A stretch of DNA of 64,000 nucleotides from Pluralibacter gergoviae ATCC 33028 = NBRC 105706 (GTDB lineage Bacteria; Pseudomonadota; Gammaproteobacteria; Enterobacterales; Enterobacteriaceae): the NCBI RefSeq assembly GCF_001598855.1, contig NZ_BCZS01000005.1:1-64000 (forward strand), given 5' to 3'. Each line of letters begins with the position of its first letter. The stretch's first letter is position 1. Made by a program: the position numbers and the translations under genes. Below are positions 1 through 7,471 of the stretch, piece after piece. The notes beneath the pieces are model-generated. The model was not told the DNA's origin. It worked only from the letters and a program-made list of their open reading frames with translations, and made no database searches.

Positions 1-2
1 TG

Positions 3-158
3 GGCTGGGACTTCCGGGCGGTGATCCTCGTGGTGCTGCTGGCCTGCGTATCGGCCATTATCTACTTCCCGTTCTTCAAGGTGTATGAGAAGCAACTGCT
101 GGCGCAGGAGGCGGAAGAGGCGCAGCGCGCGGCGCAGGAGGGGGAGCAGGTGGCGTAA
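3..158 (+). CDS. PTS sugar transporter subunit IIC, C-terminal fragment (cellobiose/lactose type)
   Basis: Only the last 51 codons lie in the window; the gene begins upstream of base 1. The visible part has one hydrophobic membrane segment (AVILVVLLACVSAIIYF) followed by the sequence PFFKVYEKQLLAQE, which is typical of the C-terminus of EIIC proteins of the cellobiose/diacetylchitobiose/lactose family. The protein ends in a Glu/Ala/Gln-rich charged tail (about 17 residues) that should be cytoplasmic. The gene would form the membrane channel of a phosphotransferase uptake system. It ends 15 bases before the stop codon of the convergent fhuF. The assignment to the family is good, but the substrate cannot be judged from this fragment. 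Confidence 0.8.
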   Translation, partial: GWDFRAVILVVLLACVSAIIYFPFFKVYEKQLLAQEAEEAQRAAQEGEQVA

Positions 159-173
159 CGGACCCGGGCCCGG

Positions 174-956
174 CTACTTCAGCGTGCAGTCGCCGCACGG
201 CTGGACATCCGGCAGGCGGTAGCGCTGGCAGCAGGTGCGGCGCACCAGCGCGCCGTCGCGCATGACGACCGTGCGCCACAGCGGATTATCGCGGCCGTCG
301 GAAAAACGCGGAGAGAATAAGAGGTGCTGGCGCAGTGCGTTGACCAGCGCATCGCCGAGCAGCGGCCGGAGGTCGCCGAGATACCAGTTGATCAGATAGC
401 CGGTGTTGCTCCAGATAAGCTTACCGTTGATGTCGCCGGTTGCTTCCAGGGCTTCTACCACCGGCAGCAGCGTGCGGGTCACCAGCTGTTCTGCCCGCGC
501 CTCCGGCGGCATGGCCGCAAGGGCCGCGTCCGGCTCGGCGTCTATCCAGAAGCAGGCCGCCCGGCCGGTTTCGTGGAATCCGGCATAAAAGTGCTGCGGA
601 TCGAGGCTGAATCCCTCCGGCAGGGTCAGCAGCGCCAGCAGCAGCGGCGGCACCTGCAGGCCGAAGTACCACTGCGCCCAGAGGGAGAGCAGCGGCTTGT
701 TTTCCCGCGCGCGGGCCGGATCGTTGCGGTAGAGATGGTCGGAATAGGCCGCCAGCAGGGCGCTAAGCTGGCTGCCGCGCTGCCATTCGCCCAGCGGCAT
801 TGCCCGCAGCGGCGGCGGTTCAAAGTGGGTAAAGTCGAGCATTCCTGGCCGCTGGCGGGCGATGCCGTCGCGCAGCGATGCCGAAAGCGTCGGCGCCGCC
901 GCGAGCGGCGTGCGCCAGATGATGCCGTCAGCGGTCGGTGCGGTGCGCAAAGCCAT
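174..956 (-). CDS. fhuF: Ferric siderophore reductase FhuF
   Basis: FhuF is a cytoplasmic [2Fe-2S] protein that reduces ferric iron bound to hydroxamate siderophores such as ferrioxamine B. The diagnostic C-terminal cluster motif C-C-x10-C-x2-C is intact at about residues 242-257 (CC ... PCGDCTLK). The product is 260 residues, close to the 262 of E. coli. I chose the ATG at 956 because MALRTAP aligns with the E. coli N-terminus; an in-frame ATG at 971 would add five residues, and neither has a strong ribosome binding site. A Fur-box-like sequence lies just upstream, so iron repression is expected. The gene is convergent with the PTS IIC gene and is followed upstream by an inserted antiporter block. 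Confidence 0.95.
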   Translation of the reverse strand: MALRTAPTADGIIWRTPLAAAPTLSASLRDGIARQRPGMLDFTHFEPPPLRAMPLGEWQRGSQLSALLAAYSDHLYRNDPARARENKPLLSLWAQWYFGLQVPPLLLALLTLPEGFSLDPQHFYAGFHETGRAACFWIDAEPDAALAAMPPEARAEQLVTRTLLPVVEALEATGDINGKLIWSNTGYLINWYLGDLRPLLGDALVNALRQHLLFSPRFSDGRDNPLWRTVVMRDGALVRRTCCQRYRLPDVQPCGDCTLK

Positions 957-977
957 AGCGGGAACAACCATAAATCT

Positions 978-997
978 AAATGATAATGATTTCTAAT
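978..997 (-). promoter_or_regulatory. Fur box upstream of fhuF
   Basis: The sequence aaatgataatgatttctaat (plus strand) contains overlapping GATAAT-type hexamers typical of Fur binding sites. It lies 22 bases upstream of the chosen fhuF start, over the likely promoter. Fur repression of fhuF is known in E. coli; the site here is inferred from sequence. Confidence 0.75.
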
Positions 998-1046
998 CCT
1001 AGCGCCAGCCAGGGCGATTCGCAATGTTTTAAAGCGTGACCCGGCG

Positions 1047-2375
1047 CTAATCCTGCCACTTTTTACGCAGCGACATCAGCGGCGTCACCGAAATACCGTG
1101 GATCAGCACGCTGGCAACCACCAGCGTCAGGGCGCAGTCGAGCATAAAAGAGACCTCATCCCCGCGCATGCCGTGCGTCCAGGCCCAGGCAATATAGTTG
1201 AGGCTGCCGATGCCGCGTATTCCCAGCCAGCCGATCATCAGCCGCTGGGAGGTGGAAGCGCCGCATCTGCCGGTAAACAGCCATACCGCCGCCGGACGAA
1301 TGAGTATAAACAGCAGGGCGGCAATCAGCAGGCCGGCCGGCTGCCAGTGCTGCGCAAGCGTGATCCCCAGCACGATGACGATGGCGGCGGCAAACAGGCG
1401 CTCGACAATATCGCCGAAGGTCAGAGCATCCCCGACGACCAGGCCGACCGACTGTACGCGGTTAACTTCCTGAAAACCGTGGCGCTGGTGGGGATTGACC
1501 ATCAGTTCAGCCGGCAGGGCGACCCCGTCTTCTTCATGGCGCTCGTCAGGAAAGCGGCGCTGGATCTTAAGCTCCGCGCCGCGCAGCCCGATCCCTGCGG
1601 CAAACGCCGCCAGAAAGCCGGACGCGCCCAGCATCATCGTAATCGAAAAGCTCAGGGCGATGAGCGCCAGGGCCAGGAAGTCGTTGGGAGAAAACTCGCT
1701 CTGGGAGTAGCGGAAGTGGGTGGCAATCAGGCCGACGCCGCGCCCCAGCAGGAAGCCGATGATCGTCCCGGCGATCAGCGACCACAGCACCTCGACGCTG
1801 AACCAGTGCGCGATTTCCGCCATCGCGGGAACATCATCTGCCTTGAAGAACAGCAGCGCGAGGGCCAGCAGCGGCAGGGCGGTGCCGTCATTGAGTCCGG
1901 CCTCGGTAGAGAGGGAGAGGCGCAGGCTGTCGCTGTCCCGTGAGTCGCTGATGGATATGAGGCTCGCCAGCACCGGATCGGTCGGGGCAACGATCGCGCC
2001 CAGCGCCAGGGCTACGGGCCAGCTCAGGTCGAGCAGATAGTGCCCGGCGACCATAACGCCTAGCACAGTCACAATCATCGCCGGCCCGGCCAGCATTACG
2101 CCCATTTTCCAGCCGTAGGCGCTGAAGGGCAGGCGGATTTTCAGGCCGGTCATAAACAGCGAGGCCGCCATGGCGATTTCGGTGCAGTGGGCGATGATCG
2201 TGCTGTATTTGATAATATCGATATTAATCAGGTTGAGCACCCAGGGGCCAAAGGCGATACCGACCAGCAGATAGAGTCCGAAGATGGTCACCGGCGTGCG
2301 GTTAATCCAGCCAAGGCTTAACGAAAAAAGCAGCAGCAGCATGCCCGCGACTGCCGTCCAGCTCATAAAGTCCAT
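1047..2375 (-). CDS. Cation:proton antiporter, CPA1 family
   Basis: A 442-residue membrane protein with about twelve hydrophobic segments. The conserved core motifs of CPA1 sodium(potassium):proton antiporters are visible: GAIVAPTDPVLAS about one third along, and EAGLNDGTALPLL shortly after, which carries the acidic residue pair region used in ion binding. I chose the ATG at 2375 because it has GAGG six bases upstream and begins MDFMSW just before the first membrane segment; a longer frame from 2429 adds 18 non-conserved residues. It should exchange Na+ or K+ for protons across the inner membrane. It is not part of the E. coli fhuF-yjjZ interval, so it is an accessory gene here, next to an SDR gene on the same strand. 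The ion specificity is not known. Confidence 0.85.
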   Translation of the reverse strand: MDFMSWTAVAGMLLLLFSLSLGWINRTPVTIFGLYLLVGIAFGPWVLNLINIDIIKYSTIIAHCTEIAMAASLFMTGLKIRLPFSAYGWKMGVMLAGPAMIVTVLGVMVAGHYLLDLSWPVALALGAIVAPTDPVLASLISISDSRDSDSLRLSLSTEAGLNDGTALPLLALALLFFKADDVPAMAEIAHWFSVEVLWSLIAGTIIGFLLGRGVGLIATHFRYSQSEFSPNDFLALALIALSFSITMMLGASGFLAAFAAGIGLRGAELKIQRRFPDERHEEDGVALPAELMVNPHQRHGFQEVNRVQSVGLVVGDALTFGDIVERLFAAAIVIVLGITLAQHWQPAGLLIAALLFILIRPAAVWLFTGRCGASTSQRLMIGWLGIRGIGSLNYIAWAWTHGMRGDEVSFMLDCALTLVVASVLIHGISVTPLMSLRKKWQD

Positions 2376-2398
2376 TTGTATCCTCAGATAGCGAAAAG

Positions 2399-2417
2399 CA
2401 CAGCGCGAAGCGCTGTG
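2399..2417 (-). terminator. Hairpin with short T-run after the SDR gene
   Basis: An 8-bp perfect stem (cacagcgc / gcgctgtg) with a 3-base loop lies between the SDR gene and the antiporter. On the minus strand it is followed by CTTTTCGC. It could end transcription of the SDR gene or weaken read-through into the antiporter gene. The T-run is short. Confidence 0.5.
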
Positions 2418-2455
2418 CCTGATGCTCAAATATCAATTCCAACTCTTGTTATTCA

Positions 2456-3346
2456 TCATAGCGTGCCGGTCCCGCCGTCCGAGCACCAGATCTGCCCGGA
2501 GCAGTAGCTTGCCTCATCGGAGGCCAGCAGCACGTACAGCGGCGCTATCTCCACCGGCTGGCCGGGGCGGCCCAGCGGCGAGCTTTCGGCAAAGGCCTTG
2601 ACCTTGCTTTGCGGCTGTCCACCGGAGGGCTGCAGCGGCGTCCAGTAGGGACCCGGCGCCACGCCGTTGACGCGGATGCCTTTCGGCCCCAGCTGCTTGG
2701 CCAGCGATTTGGTGAATGCCACGATGCAGGCTTTGGTCTGCGCGTAGTCGAGCAGGATATCGCTCGGATCGTAGGCCTGTACCGACGTCGTATTAATGAT
2801 AGACGCTCCGGCCTGCAGGTGCGGCAGGGCGGCTTTGGTGATCCAGAACATCGCGTAAACGTTAGTCTTAAAGGTGGCATCAAAATCGGCGGTGGTCAGA
2901 TCGAGGATCGACTCGCAGTACTGCTGGCGGCCGGCGTTATTGACCACGATATCCAGGCCGCCCAGCTGGGAGACGGCATCTGCCACCATGCTTGAGCAAA
3001 ACGCTTCGTGGGTAATGTCGCCCGGCAGGGCGATCGCGCGGCCGCCCTCCTGCTGGATAAGCGCGATAACCGAGGCGGCATCATCCTCTTCGGCGGGCAG
3101 GTAGCTGATGGCGACATCGGCACCCTCGCGGGCAAAAGCGATGGCCGCCGCGCGGCCAATACCGGAGTCACCGCCGGTGATGAGCGCGCGCTTGCCCGCA
3201 AGCCGCCCGTGCCCGACGTAGCTGGTTTCACCGTGATCGGGTTCCGGGCGCATATCGCTGGCGAGTCCCGGCGCCGGCTGAGGCTGCTCGGGGAACGGCG
3301 GCTGGGGATATTTTTTGCGCGGATCTTGTGATGCGGAATGGGTCAT
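2456..3346 (-). CDS. SDR family oxidoreductase (YghA-like)
   Basis: A classical-type short-chain dehydrogenase/reductase of 296 residues. The nucleotide-binding motif TGGDSGIG is at residues 57-64, NNAG at 136-139, and the catalytic set Ser188, Tyr201, Lys205 (YAQTK) is complete. The roughly 50-residue proline-rich N-terminal extension before the Rossmann fold is characteristic of the YghA/YhdF subgroup. The C-terminal GQIWCSDGG is also typical. It should be a soluble NAD(P)-dependent oxidoreductase; the substrate is unknown. It lies between the antiporter gene and a DUF2171 gene, all on the minus strand, and a good terminator separates it from the DUF2171 gene, so it probably has its own promoter. 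Confidence 0.88.
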   Translation of the reverse strand: MTHSASQDPRKKYPQPPFPEQPQPAPGLASDMRPEPDHGETSYVGHGRLAGKRALITGGDSGIGRAAAIAFAREGADVAISYLPAEEDDAASVIALIQQEGGRAIALPGDITHEAFCSSMVADAVSQLGGLDIVVNNAGRQQYCESILDLTTADFDATFKTNVYAMFWITKAALPHLQAGASIINTTSVQAYDPSDILLDYAQTKACIVAFTKSLAKQLGPKGIRVNGVAPGPYWTPLQPSGGQPQSKVKAFAESSPLGRPGQPVEIAPLYVLLASDEASYCSGQIWCSDGGTGTL

Positions 3347-3369
3347 GGTGGCTCCTTAATTATTAACAT

Positions 3370-3395
3370 AAAAAAGCCTCAGATATATCTGAGGC
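3370..3395 (-). terminator. Rho-independent terminator of the DUF2171 gene
   Basis: A perfect 20-base palindrome, gcctcagatatatctgaggc at 3376-3395, is followed on the minus strand by six T residues. It lies 24 bases after the DUF2171 stop codon. Confidence 0.85.
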
Positions 3396-3418
3396 CATTT
3401 ATTACCTGATAATATCTA

Positions 3419-3652
3419 TCAGGAGGCCTGCCACTGCGAAAATACTTCTTCGCTATTTTTATTAAGGATGACTTTATTATCATCAACCTTATCAACCCAC
3501 GCCAGTGGAATATAGTGATGAGTCCCGCCTGATTCCGGATCGCTTTTCGCAAGCTTGATGCGATCGCCGTCGAGATGGTCAACGACGCCTACGTGAGTCC
3601 CGCAGCTGGCAACGACTTGCGTGTGGTCTTTAATTTCGTGTTTATTAATCAT
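3419..3652 (-). CDS. DUF2171 domain protein
   Basis: A 77-residue hydrophilic protein starting MINKHEIKDH. It fits the DUF2171 family by its pattern VVASCGTHVGVVDHLDGDRIKLAKSDP followed by HHYIPLAWVD; the whole protein is this single small beta-rich domain, resembling PRC-barrel-like modules. No function is established for the family as far as I know. A GGAG-like ribosome site (tggagaataatt on the minus strand) precedes the ATG. It has its own terminator. Its pairing with a YghA-type SDR suggests a stress-related role, but this is inference. Confidence 0.8.
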   Translation of the reverse strand: MINKHEIKDHTQVVASCGTHVGVVDHLDGDRIKLAKSDPESGGTHHYIPLAWVDKVDDNKVILNKNSEEVFSQWQAS

Positions 3653-3899
3653 AATTATTCTCCATATTATTTCACGGGGTGTTGTTGAAGCAACCTTTTA
3701 ACCTTAGTCGCTCATATATGCATTGCCAGAAAATAGAGGGTTAATTATCAATTAATCATTTTTATTCGGAGTATTCTGTCAAGGAAATGGGGGATTATTT
3801 TTTTATTAAAACAACCTCAGCGGTTTACTTTGGGTAATGCGGTGGGCTGTTCAGCGGCGCGTCCGGGCAGAATATCCCTGATATTACTCAGTATTCAAA

Positions 3900-3934
3900 T
3901 GATAAAAATTATCATATGATATTGATTCTCATTA
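3900..3934 (+). promoter_or_regulatory. Fur-box cluster upstream of yjjZ
   Basis: The 15-mer tgataaaaattatca at 3900-3914 matches the Fur 7-1-7 inverted repeat (TGATAATnATTATCA) closely. A second degenerate site, tgatattgattctcatta, follows at 3917-3934. They lie 22-55 bases upstream of the yjjZ start. yjjZ is described as a Fur-regulated gene in E. coli, which fits. Confidence 0.75.
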
Positions 3935-3955
3935 TGGCGATTGAGGGCGGATGTC

Positions 3956-4192
3956 ATGTTGCAGCGAACGTTAGGCAGCGGGTGGGGCGTGCTGATCCCC
4001 GGGGCGTTACTCGGGCTGTTGGGATTTCTCGGGCTGTCGGTGGAGATCTGGCGCGGAATTATCCTCTGCGGCCTGCTGCTGACCTGTACGATGATCTGGC
4101 ATCGTCAGCTGCGACATTTTGTCCTGCTGCCGTCAGCGCTGGCGCTGATGGGGGGCGTTGAGCTGATAGTGATGAATTTAAGATTGCTGTAA
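3956..4192 (+). CDS. yjjZ: DUF1435 small membrane protein YjjZ
   Basis: A 78-residue protein with two or three hydrophobic helices (LIPGALLGLLGFLGLSV, IILCGLLLTCTMIW, LPSALALMGGVELIV). The ATG at 3956 gives exactly the length of E. coli YjjZ and has gagggcgg upstream; a TTG at 3941 in the same frame would add five residues. Position next to leuVPQ and rsmC, and Fur-like boxes upstream, match the E. coli locus. The function is unknown; a role in iron-limited membranes is only inferred from regulation. The stretch 3653-3899 before it carries no gene that I can see. Confidence 0.8.
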   Translation: MLQRTLGSGWGVLIPGALLGLLGFLGLSVEIWRGIILCGLLLTCTMIWHRQLRHFVLLPSALALMGGVELIVMNLRLL

Positions 4193-4227
4193 CAGGGAAG
4201 AGGTCATACCGGGGAGCGTAAGAAAGC

Positions 4228-4314
4228 TGGTGCGAGGGGGGGGACTTGAACCCCCACGTCCGTAAGGACACTAACACCTGAAGCTAGCGCGTCTACCAAT
4301 TCCGCCACCTTCGC
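4228..4314 (-). tRNA. leuV: tRNA-Leu (anticodon CAG)
   Basis: An 87-base class II tRNA with the long variable arm of tRNA-Leu. It begins GCGAAGGTGGCGGAATTGG on the minus strand, has CAG in the anticodon loop (CTTCAGGTG), the T-loop sequence GGTTCAAGTCC, and an encoded CCA end. It is identical to the two copies upstream and is the last of the leuQPV transcript. Confidence 0.97.
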
Positions 4315-4344
4315 ACAGATTTTCTTACTGATATTGCCTCACGC

Positions 4345-4431
4345 TGGTGCGAGGGGGGGGACTTGAACCCCCACGTCCGTAAGGACACTAACACCTGAAG
4401 CTAGCGCGTCTACCAATTCCGCCACCTTCGC
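4345..4431 (-). tRNA. leuP: tRNA-Leu (anticodon CAG)
   Basis: The second identical 87-base copy with anticodon CAG and encoded CCA. It is separated from its neighbours by 30-31 base spacers that are unlike each other, so only the tRNA bodies are conserved. Confidence 0.97.
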
Positions 4432-4462
4432 CCGATGCGAGCAATATCGTTGCAGTAGTTTA

Positions 4463-4549
4463 TGGTGCGAGGGGGGGGACTTGAACCCCCACGTCCGTAA
4501 GGACACTAACACCTGAAGCTAGCGCGTCTACCAATTCCGCCACCTTCGC
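4463..4549 (-). tRNA. leuQ: tRNA-Leu (anticodon CAG)
   Basis: The promoter-proximal copy, 87 bases, identical in sequence to the other two, with anticodon CAG and encoded CCA. It reads the most used leucine codon, CUG, which is very frequent in this window. Confidence 0.97.
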
Positions 4550-4591
4550 ATACCATCGACGCTTCGAAAAGAATCGCTACCACGGAGGCGC

Positions 4592-4619
4592 ATTCTAGTG
4601 GTTTTCGGATTTTCGTCAA
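4592..4619 (-). promoter_or_regulatory. Promoter of the leuQPV tRNA operon
   Basis: On the minus strand a -35 TTGACG and a -10 TAGAAT are separated by 16 bases and followed directly by the GC-rich discriminator GCGCC. A short spacer and GC-rich discriminator are typical of stringently controlled stable RNA promoters. It lies 43 bases before leuQ. Confidence 0.8.
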
Positions 4620-4661
4620 CAGTTAATTACGCAGAAAAACGCGATCGCTGGAAAAAGCGGC

Positions 4662-4687
4662 AAAAGAAAACGCCCGGCTGGCGGGCG
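4662..4687 (-). terminator. Rho-independent terminator of rsmC
   Basis: On the minus strand a 6-bp GC stem (cgcccg / cgggcg, 5-base loop) is followed by TTTTCTTTT. It begins 15 bases after the rsmC stop codon. Confidence 0.75.
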
Positions 4688-4701
4688 CTTGCGCTGTGGG
4701 T

Positions 4702-5730
4702 TTACTTTTTGGCCTGGTGGGTCATCACCGTTTTATACACCTTAAAGCGGCCGGTCTGGGCAATCACTTCGTGGAAGCCGAAGGTGTCGTCCAGCACCTG
4801 CGGATAGGGCAGGAAGGCGTTGGCGACGATGCGCAGTTCGCCGCCGCTGTTCAGGTGCTTCACCGCGCCGCGAATCAGCTGCTGGGCAGCCTCAAGGCTG
4901 GTCTGCATCCCGTCGTGGAACGGCGGGTTGGAGATGATCATATCGAAGCGGCCGGTGACGTCGGAGAAGACGTTGCTGGCAAATACCTCGCCTTCAAAAC
5001 CGTTCGCCGCCAGGGTCGCGCGGCTGGCTTCCACGGCGGAGGCGCCGACGTCGCACAGGCTGAGACGCACCTTCGGCGAATGGCTGGCCAGCACCGCCGA
5101 CAGCACGCCCGCGCCGCAGCCGACGTCCAGCACCTTGCCTTTGGTATGCGGCGTCAGGGTGGAGAGCAGCAGCTGGCTGCCGACGTCGAGGCCGTCGCGG
5201 CTGAAGACGCCGGGCAGCGTTTTGATGGTCAGCCCATCAAGCTGATATTCGCTCCAGTAGCCGTCGGCGTTAAAGGTCGGCTGTTTTTCCAGCCGGCCGT
5301 GATACAGGCCGCAGCGGCGCGCGCTGTCCACTTTGCTCAGCGGCGCGTACTCCGCCAGCATCTGCTCGGCGCTGCGCACGCCGCTGCGGTTCTCGCCTAC
5401 CACGAACACGTCGGTGCCAATCGGCATCAGGGAGAGAATATTGCTCAGCTGGTACTGGGCTTCCGGTTTGTTTTTCGGCCAGTAGTAGATGAGCGTATCG
5501 CAGTCGGCGACGTCAGCGGCGTCGGCAATCAGGCTAAAGCGGACGCGGTCGCCCATCTGGCGGCTCAGCGCCTGCCAGTGGTGGTACTGCTGGGTGTGGG
5601 CGCGGCTGGCGGCCGTGTCCATGCGCGCGGGCAGGTCATCCTGCAGATCGCCGGCAAACAGAATACGGGCGGGCTCGAAATCATCACTGTGGCGCAGCAA
5701 GACTTCACTTGCCGGGGTCAATGCAGACAT
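4702..5730 (-). CDS. rsmC: 16S rRNA (guanine1207-N2)-methyltransferase RsmC
   Basis: RsmC transfers a methyl group from S-adenosylmethionine to N2 of G1207 in 16S rRNA of the 30S subunit. The protein is 342 residues, as in E. coli, and has the family's tandem arrangement: a degenerate N-terminal methyltransferase-like half and a catalytic C-terminal half with DVGCGAG at 202-208 (SAM binding) and NPPF at 268-271 (catalytic). I chose the ATG at 5730 ([15 protein letters not shown]), which matches the E. coli N-terminus; the frame stays open upstream to 6090 but that part runs antisense to holD. It is divergent from holD. Confidence 0.97.
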   Translation of the reverse strand: MSALTPASEVLLRHSDDFEPARILFAGDLQDDLPARMDTAASRAHTQQYHHWQALSRQMGDRVRFSLIADAADVADCDTLIYYWPKNKPEAQYQLSNILSLMPIGTDVFVVGENRSGVRSAEQMLAEYAPLSKVDSARRCGLYHGRLEKQPTFNADGYWSEYQLDGLTIKTLPGVFSRDGLDVGSQLLLSTLTPHTKGKVLDVGCGAGVLSAVLASHSPKVRLSLCDVGASAVEASRATLAANGFEGEVFASNVFSDVTGRFDMIISNPPFHDGMQTSLEAAQQLIRGAVKHLNSGGELRIVANAFLPYPQVLDDTFGFHEVIAQTGRFKVYKTVMTHQAKK

Positions 5731-5833
5731 AGAATAAATCCTCAATAAACGTCGGCGGCGATTATAGTGGTTTGTTGGCGCAAGTTCGACGAATTTGCTA
5801 TATTTCCGCGCCTGACAGACAGGAGAATGCCCC

Positions 5834-6247
5834 ATGACATCCCGACGAGACTGGCAGCTACAGCAGCTGGGGATCGCCCAGTGGACGCTGCGTCGCCCGG
5901 CGGCGCTGCAGGGCGAGGTAGCCATTACGCTGCCGGAACACGTTCGTCTGGTGATGGTGGCGCAGACGCTGCCGCCGCTGACCGAGCCGCTGATAAGCGA
6001 TGTGCTGCGTGCCCTGGCGCTGTCGCCGGACCAGGTTCTGCAGCTGACCCCCGACCGCGTGGCGATGCTGCCCGCAGGCGGGCGCTGCAATAGCTGGCGG
6101 CTGGGCGACGGTGAACCGGTGGCGCTGGAAGGCGCGCAGGTTGCCTCCCCGGACTATCAACAACTTCGCACCAGCGCGGCGGCACGCGCCGCCCTCTGGC
6201 AGCAGATTTGCGCACATGAACACGATTTCTACCCTCAGCACGACTGA
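5834..6247 (+). CDS. holD: DNA polymerase III psi subunit
   Basis: HolD (psi, 137 residues as in E. coli) bridges the clamp loader and chi (HolC), and through chi links to single-strand binding protein. The sequence [22 protein letters not shown] at the N-terminus contains the chi/clamp-loader interacting segment, and the rest matches the psi fold. An AGGAG-type site (acaggagaatgccc) precedes the ATG. The last 32 bases overlap the start of rimI in another frame, the same compact arrangement as in E. coli, which implies translational coupling. Confidence 0.96.
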   Translation: MTSRRDWQLQQLGIAQWTLRRPAALQGEVAITLPEHVRLVMVAQTLPPLTEPLISDVLRALALSPDQVLQLTPDRVAMLPAGGRCNSWRLGDGEPVALEGAQVASPDYQQLRTSAAARAALWQQICAHEHDFYPQHD

Positions 6248-6662
6248 TTTACCGCGCGCCTTTCAGATTGAAACCCGCGCCCACGCCTTCCCCTGGAGCG
6301 AAAAGACCTTCGCCAGCAACCAGGGCGAACGCTATCTCAATTTACAGCTGGCGGTAGACGGCGAGATGGCGGCCTTTGCCATCACTCAAATCGTGCTCGA
6401 CGAAGCCACGCTGTTTAATATCGCCGTCGATCCGGCGCATCAGCGCCGGGGGCTGGGCCGCGCACTGCTGGAGGCGGTGATCGATGAGGTCGAAAAGCGC
6501 GGCGTCGCGACGCTGTGGCTGGAGGTGCGGGCCTCAAACGCGGCGGCCATTGCCCTGTATGAGAGCCTGGGCTTTAACGAGGCGGACGTGCGCCGCAACT
6601 ACTATCCGACCGCTAACGGCCATGAAGACGCTATCGTGATGGCGCTGCCGCTTAGCATGTAG
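6216..6662 (+). CDS. rimI: Ribosomal protein bS18-alanine N-acetyltransferase RimI
   Basis: RimI acetylates the N-terminal alanine of ribosomal protein S18. The 148-residue protein is a single GNAT domain; the acetyl-CoA pyrophosphate loop is seen as [15 protein letters not shown], and the catalytic region [14 protein letters not shown] lies near the C-terminus. The ATG at 6216 gives the E. coli N-terminus (MNTISTL) and lies inside the 3' end of holD, so an upstream extension of the frame is only overlap with holD. Confidence 0.97.
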   Translation: MNTISTLSTTDLPRAFQIETRAHAFPWSEKTFASNQGERYLNLQLAVDGEMAAFAITQIVLDEATLFNIAVDPAHQRRGLGRALLEAVIDEVEKRGVATLWLEVRASNAAAIALYESLGFNEADVRRNYYPTANGHEDAIVMALPLSM

Positions 6663-6697
6663 GCGCTGCCGCTTCACTTGTGAAAAAAGGGTTTACG

Positions 6698-7375
6698 ATG
6701 ACCAATTGGGACTGGATTTTCTTTGACGCCGACGAAACGCTGTTTACCTTTGATTCGTTCAGCGGCCTGCAGCGGATGTTTCTCGACTATAGCGTCACCT
6801 TTACCGCCGACGACTTCCAGGACTATCAGGCGGTCAATAAGCCGCTGTGGGTGGACTATCAGAATGGCGCCATAACCTCGCTGCAGCTTCAGCACATGCG
6901 TTTTGAAAGCTGGGCCTCGCGCCTTCGCGTTAATCCCGGCGACCTCAACGAGGCGTTTATGACGGCGATGGCCGAAATTTGTGCCCCGCTGCCGGGCGCC
7001 GTGTCGCTGCTCAATGCCCTTAAGGGCAAGGTGAAGATGGGGATTATCACCAACGGCTTTACTTCGCTGCAGCAGCGCCGCCTTGAACGCACCGGCCTCA
7101 GCGATTATTTTGATTTAATGATTATCTCGGAAGAGGTCGGCGTGGCGAAGCCGGACCGCCGCATCTTCGATTATGCGCTGGAGCAGGCGGGCAACCCCGA
7201 CCGTTCGCGCGTCATGATGGTGGGCGACAACGCCTCTTCCGACGTGCTTGGCGGTATCAATGCCGGGCTTGCGACCTGCTGGCTTAACGCCCACCAGCAG
7301 GAGTTACCGGCGGGCATCAGCCCGACCTGGACCGTGACGACGCTTGCCGAACTGGAGCAACGCCTGTGTAAGTAA
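6698..7375 (+). CDS. yjjG: Pyrimidine 5'-nucleotidase YjjG
   Basis: YjjG is a HAD-family phosphatase acting on dUMP, dTMP and UMP and thought to clear non-canonical pyrimidine nucleotides. Motif I DADET at residues 10-14 carries the two catalytic aspartates; ITNGF is motif [12 protein letters not shown] contains the motif III lysine, and MVGDNASSD is motif IV. The length of 225 residues equals E. coli. The ATG at 6698 has AAGG at a spacing of seven; an earlier in-frame GTG at 6680 is less likely. It follows rimI by 35 bases and may be co-transcribed with holD-rimI. Confidence 0.96.
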   Translation: MTNWDWIFFDADETLFTFDSFSGLQRMFLDYSVTFTADDFQDYQAVNKPLWVDYQNGAITSLQLQHMRFESWASRLRVNPGDLNEAFMTAMAEICAPLPGAVSLLNALKGKVKMGIITNGFTSLQQRRLERTGLSDYFDLMIISEEVGVAKPDRRIFDYALEQAGNPDRSRVMMVGDNASSDVLGGINAGLATCWLNAHQQELPAGISPTWTVTTLAELEQRLCK

Positions 7376-7471
7376 ACATTGATTGCCTGTCCCCGCCCGG
7401 CGGGTAAAATAGCCGCATTTTCGTATTTCACATGCGCGGTCCTGCGCCGCGCCGACTAAAGAAGAATGACT

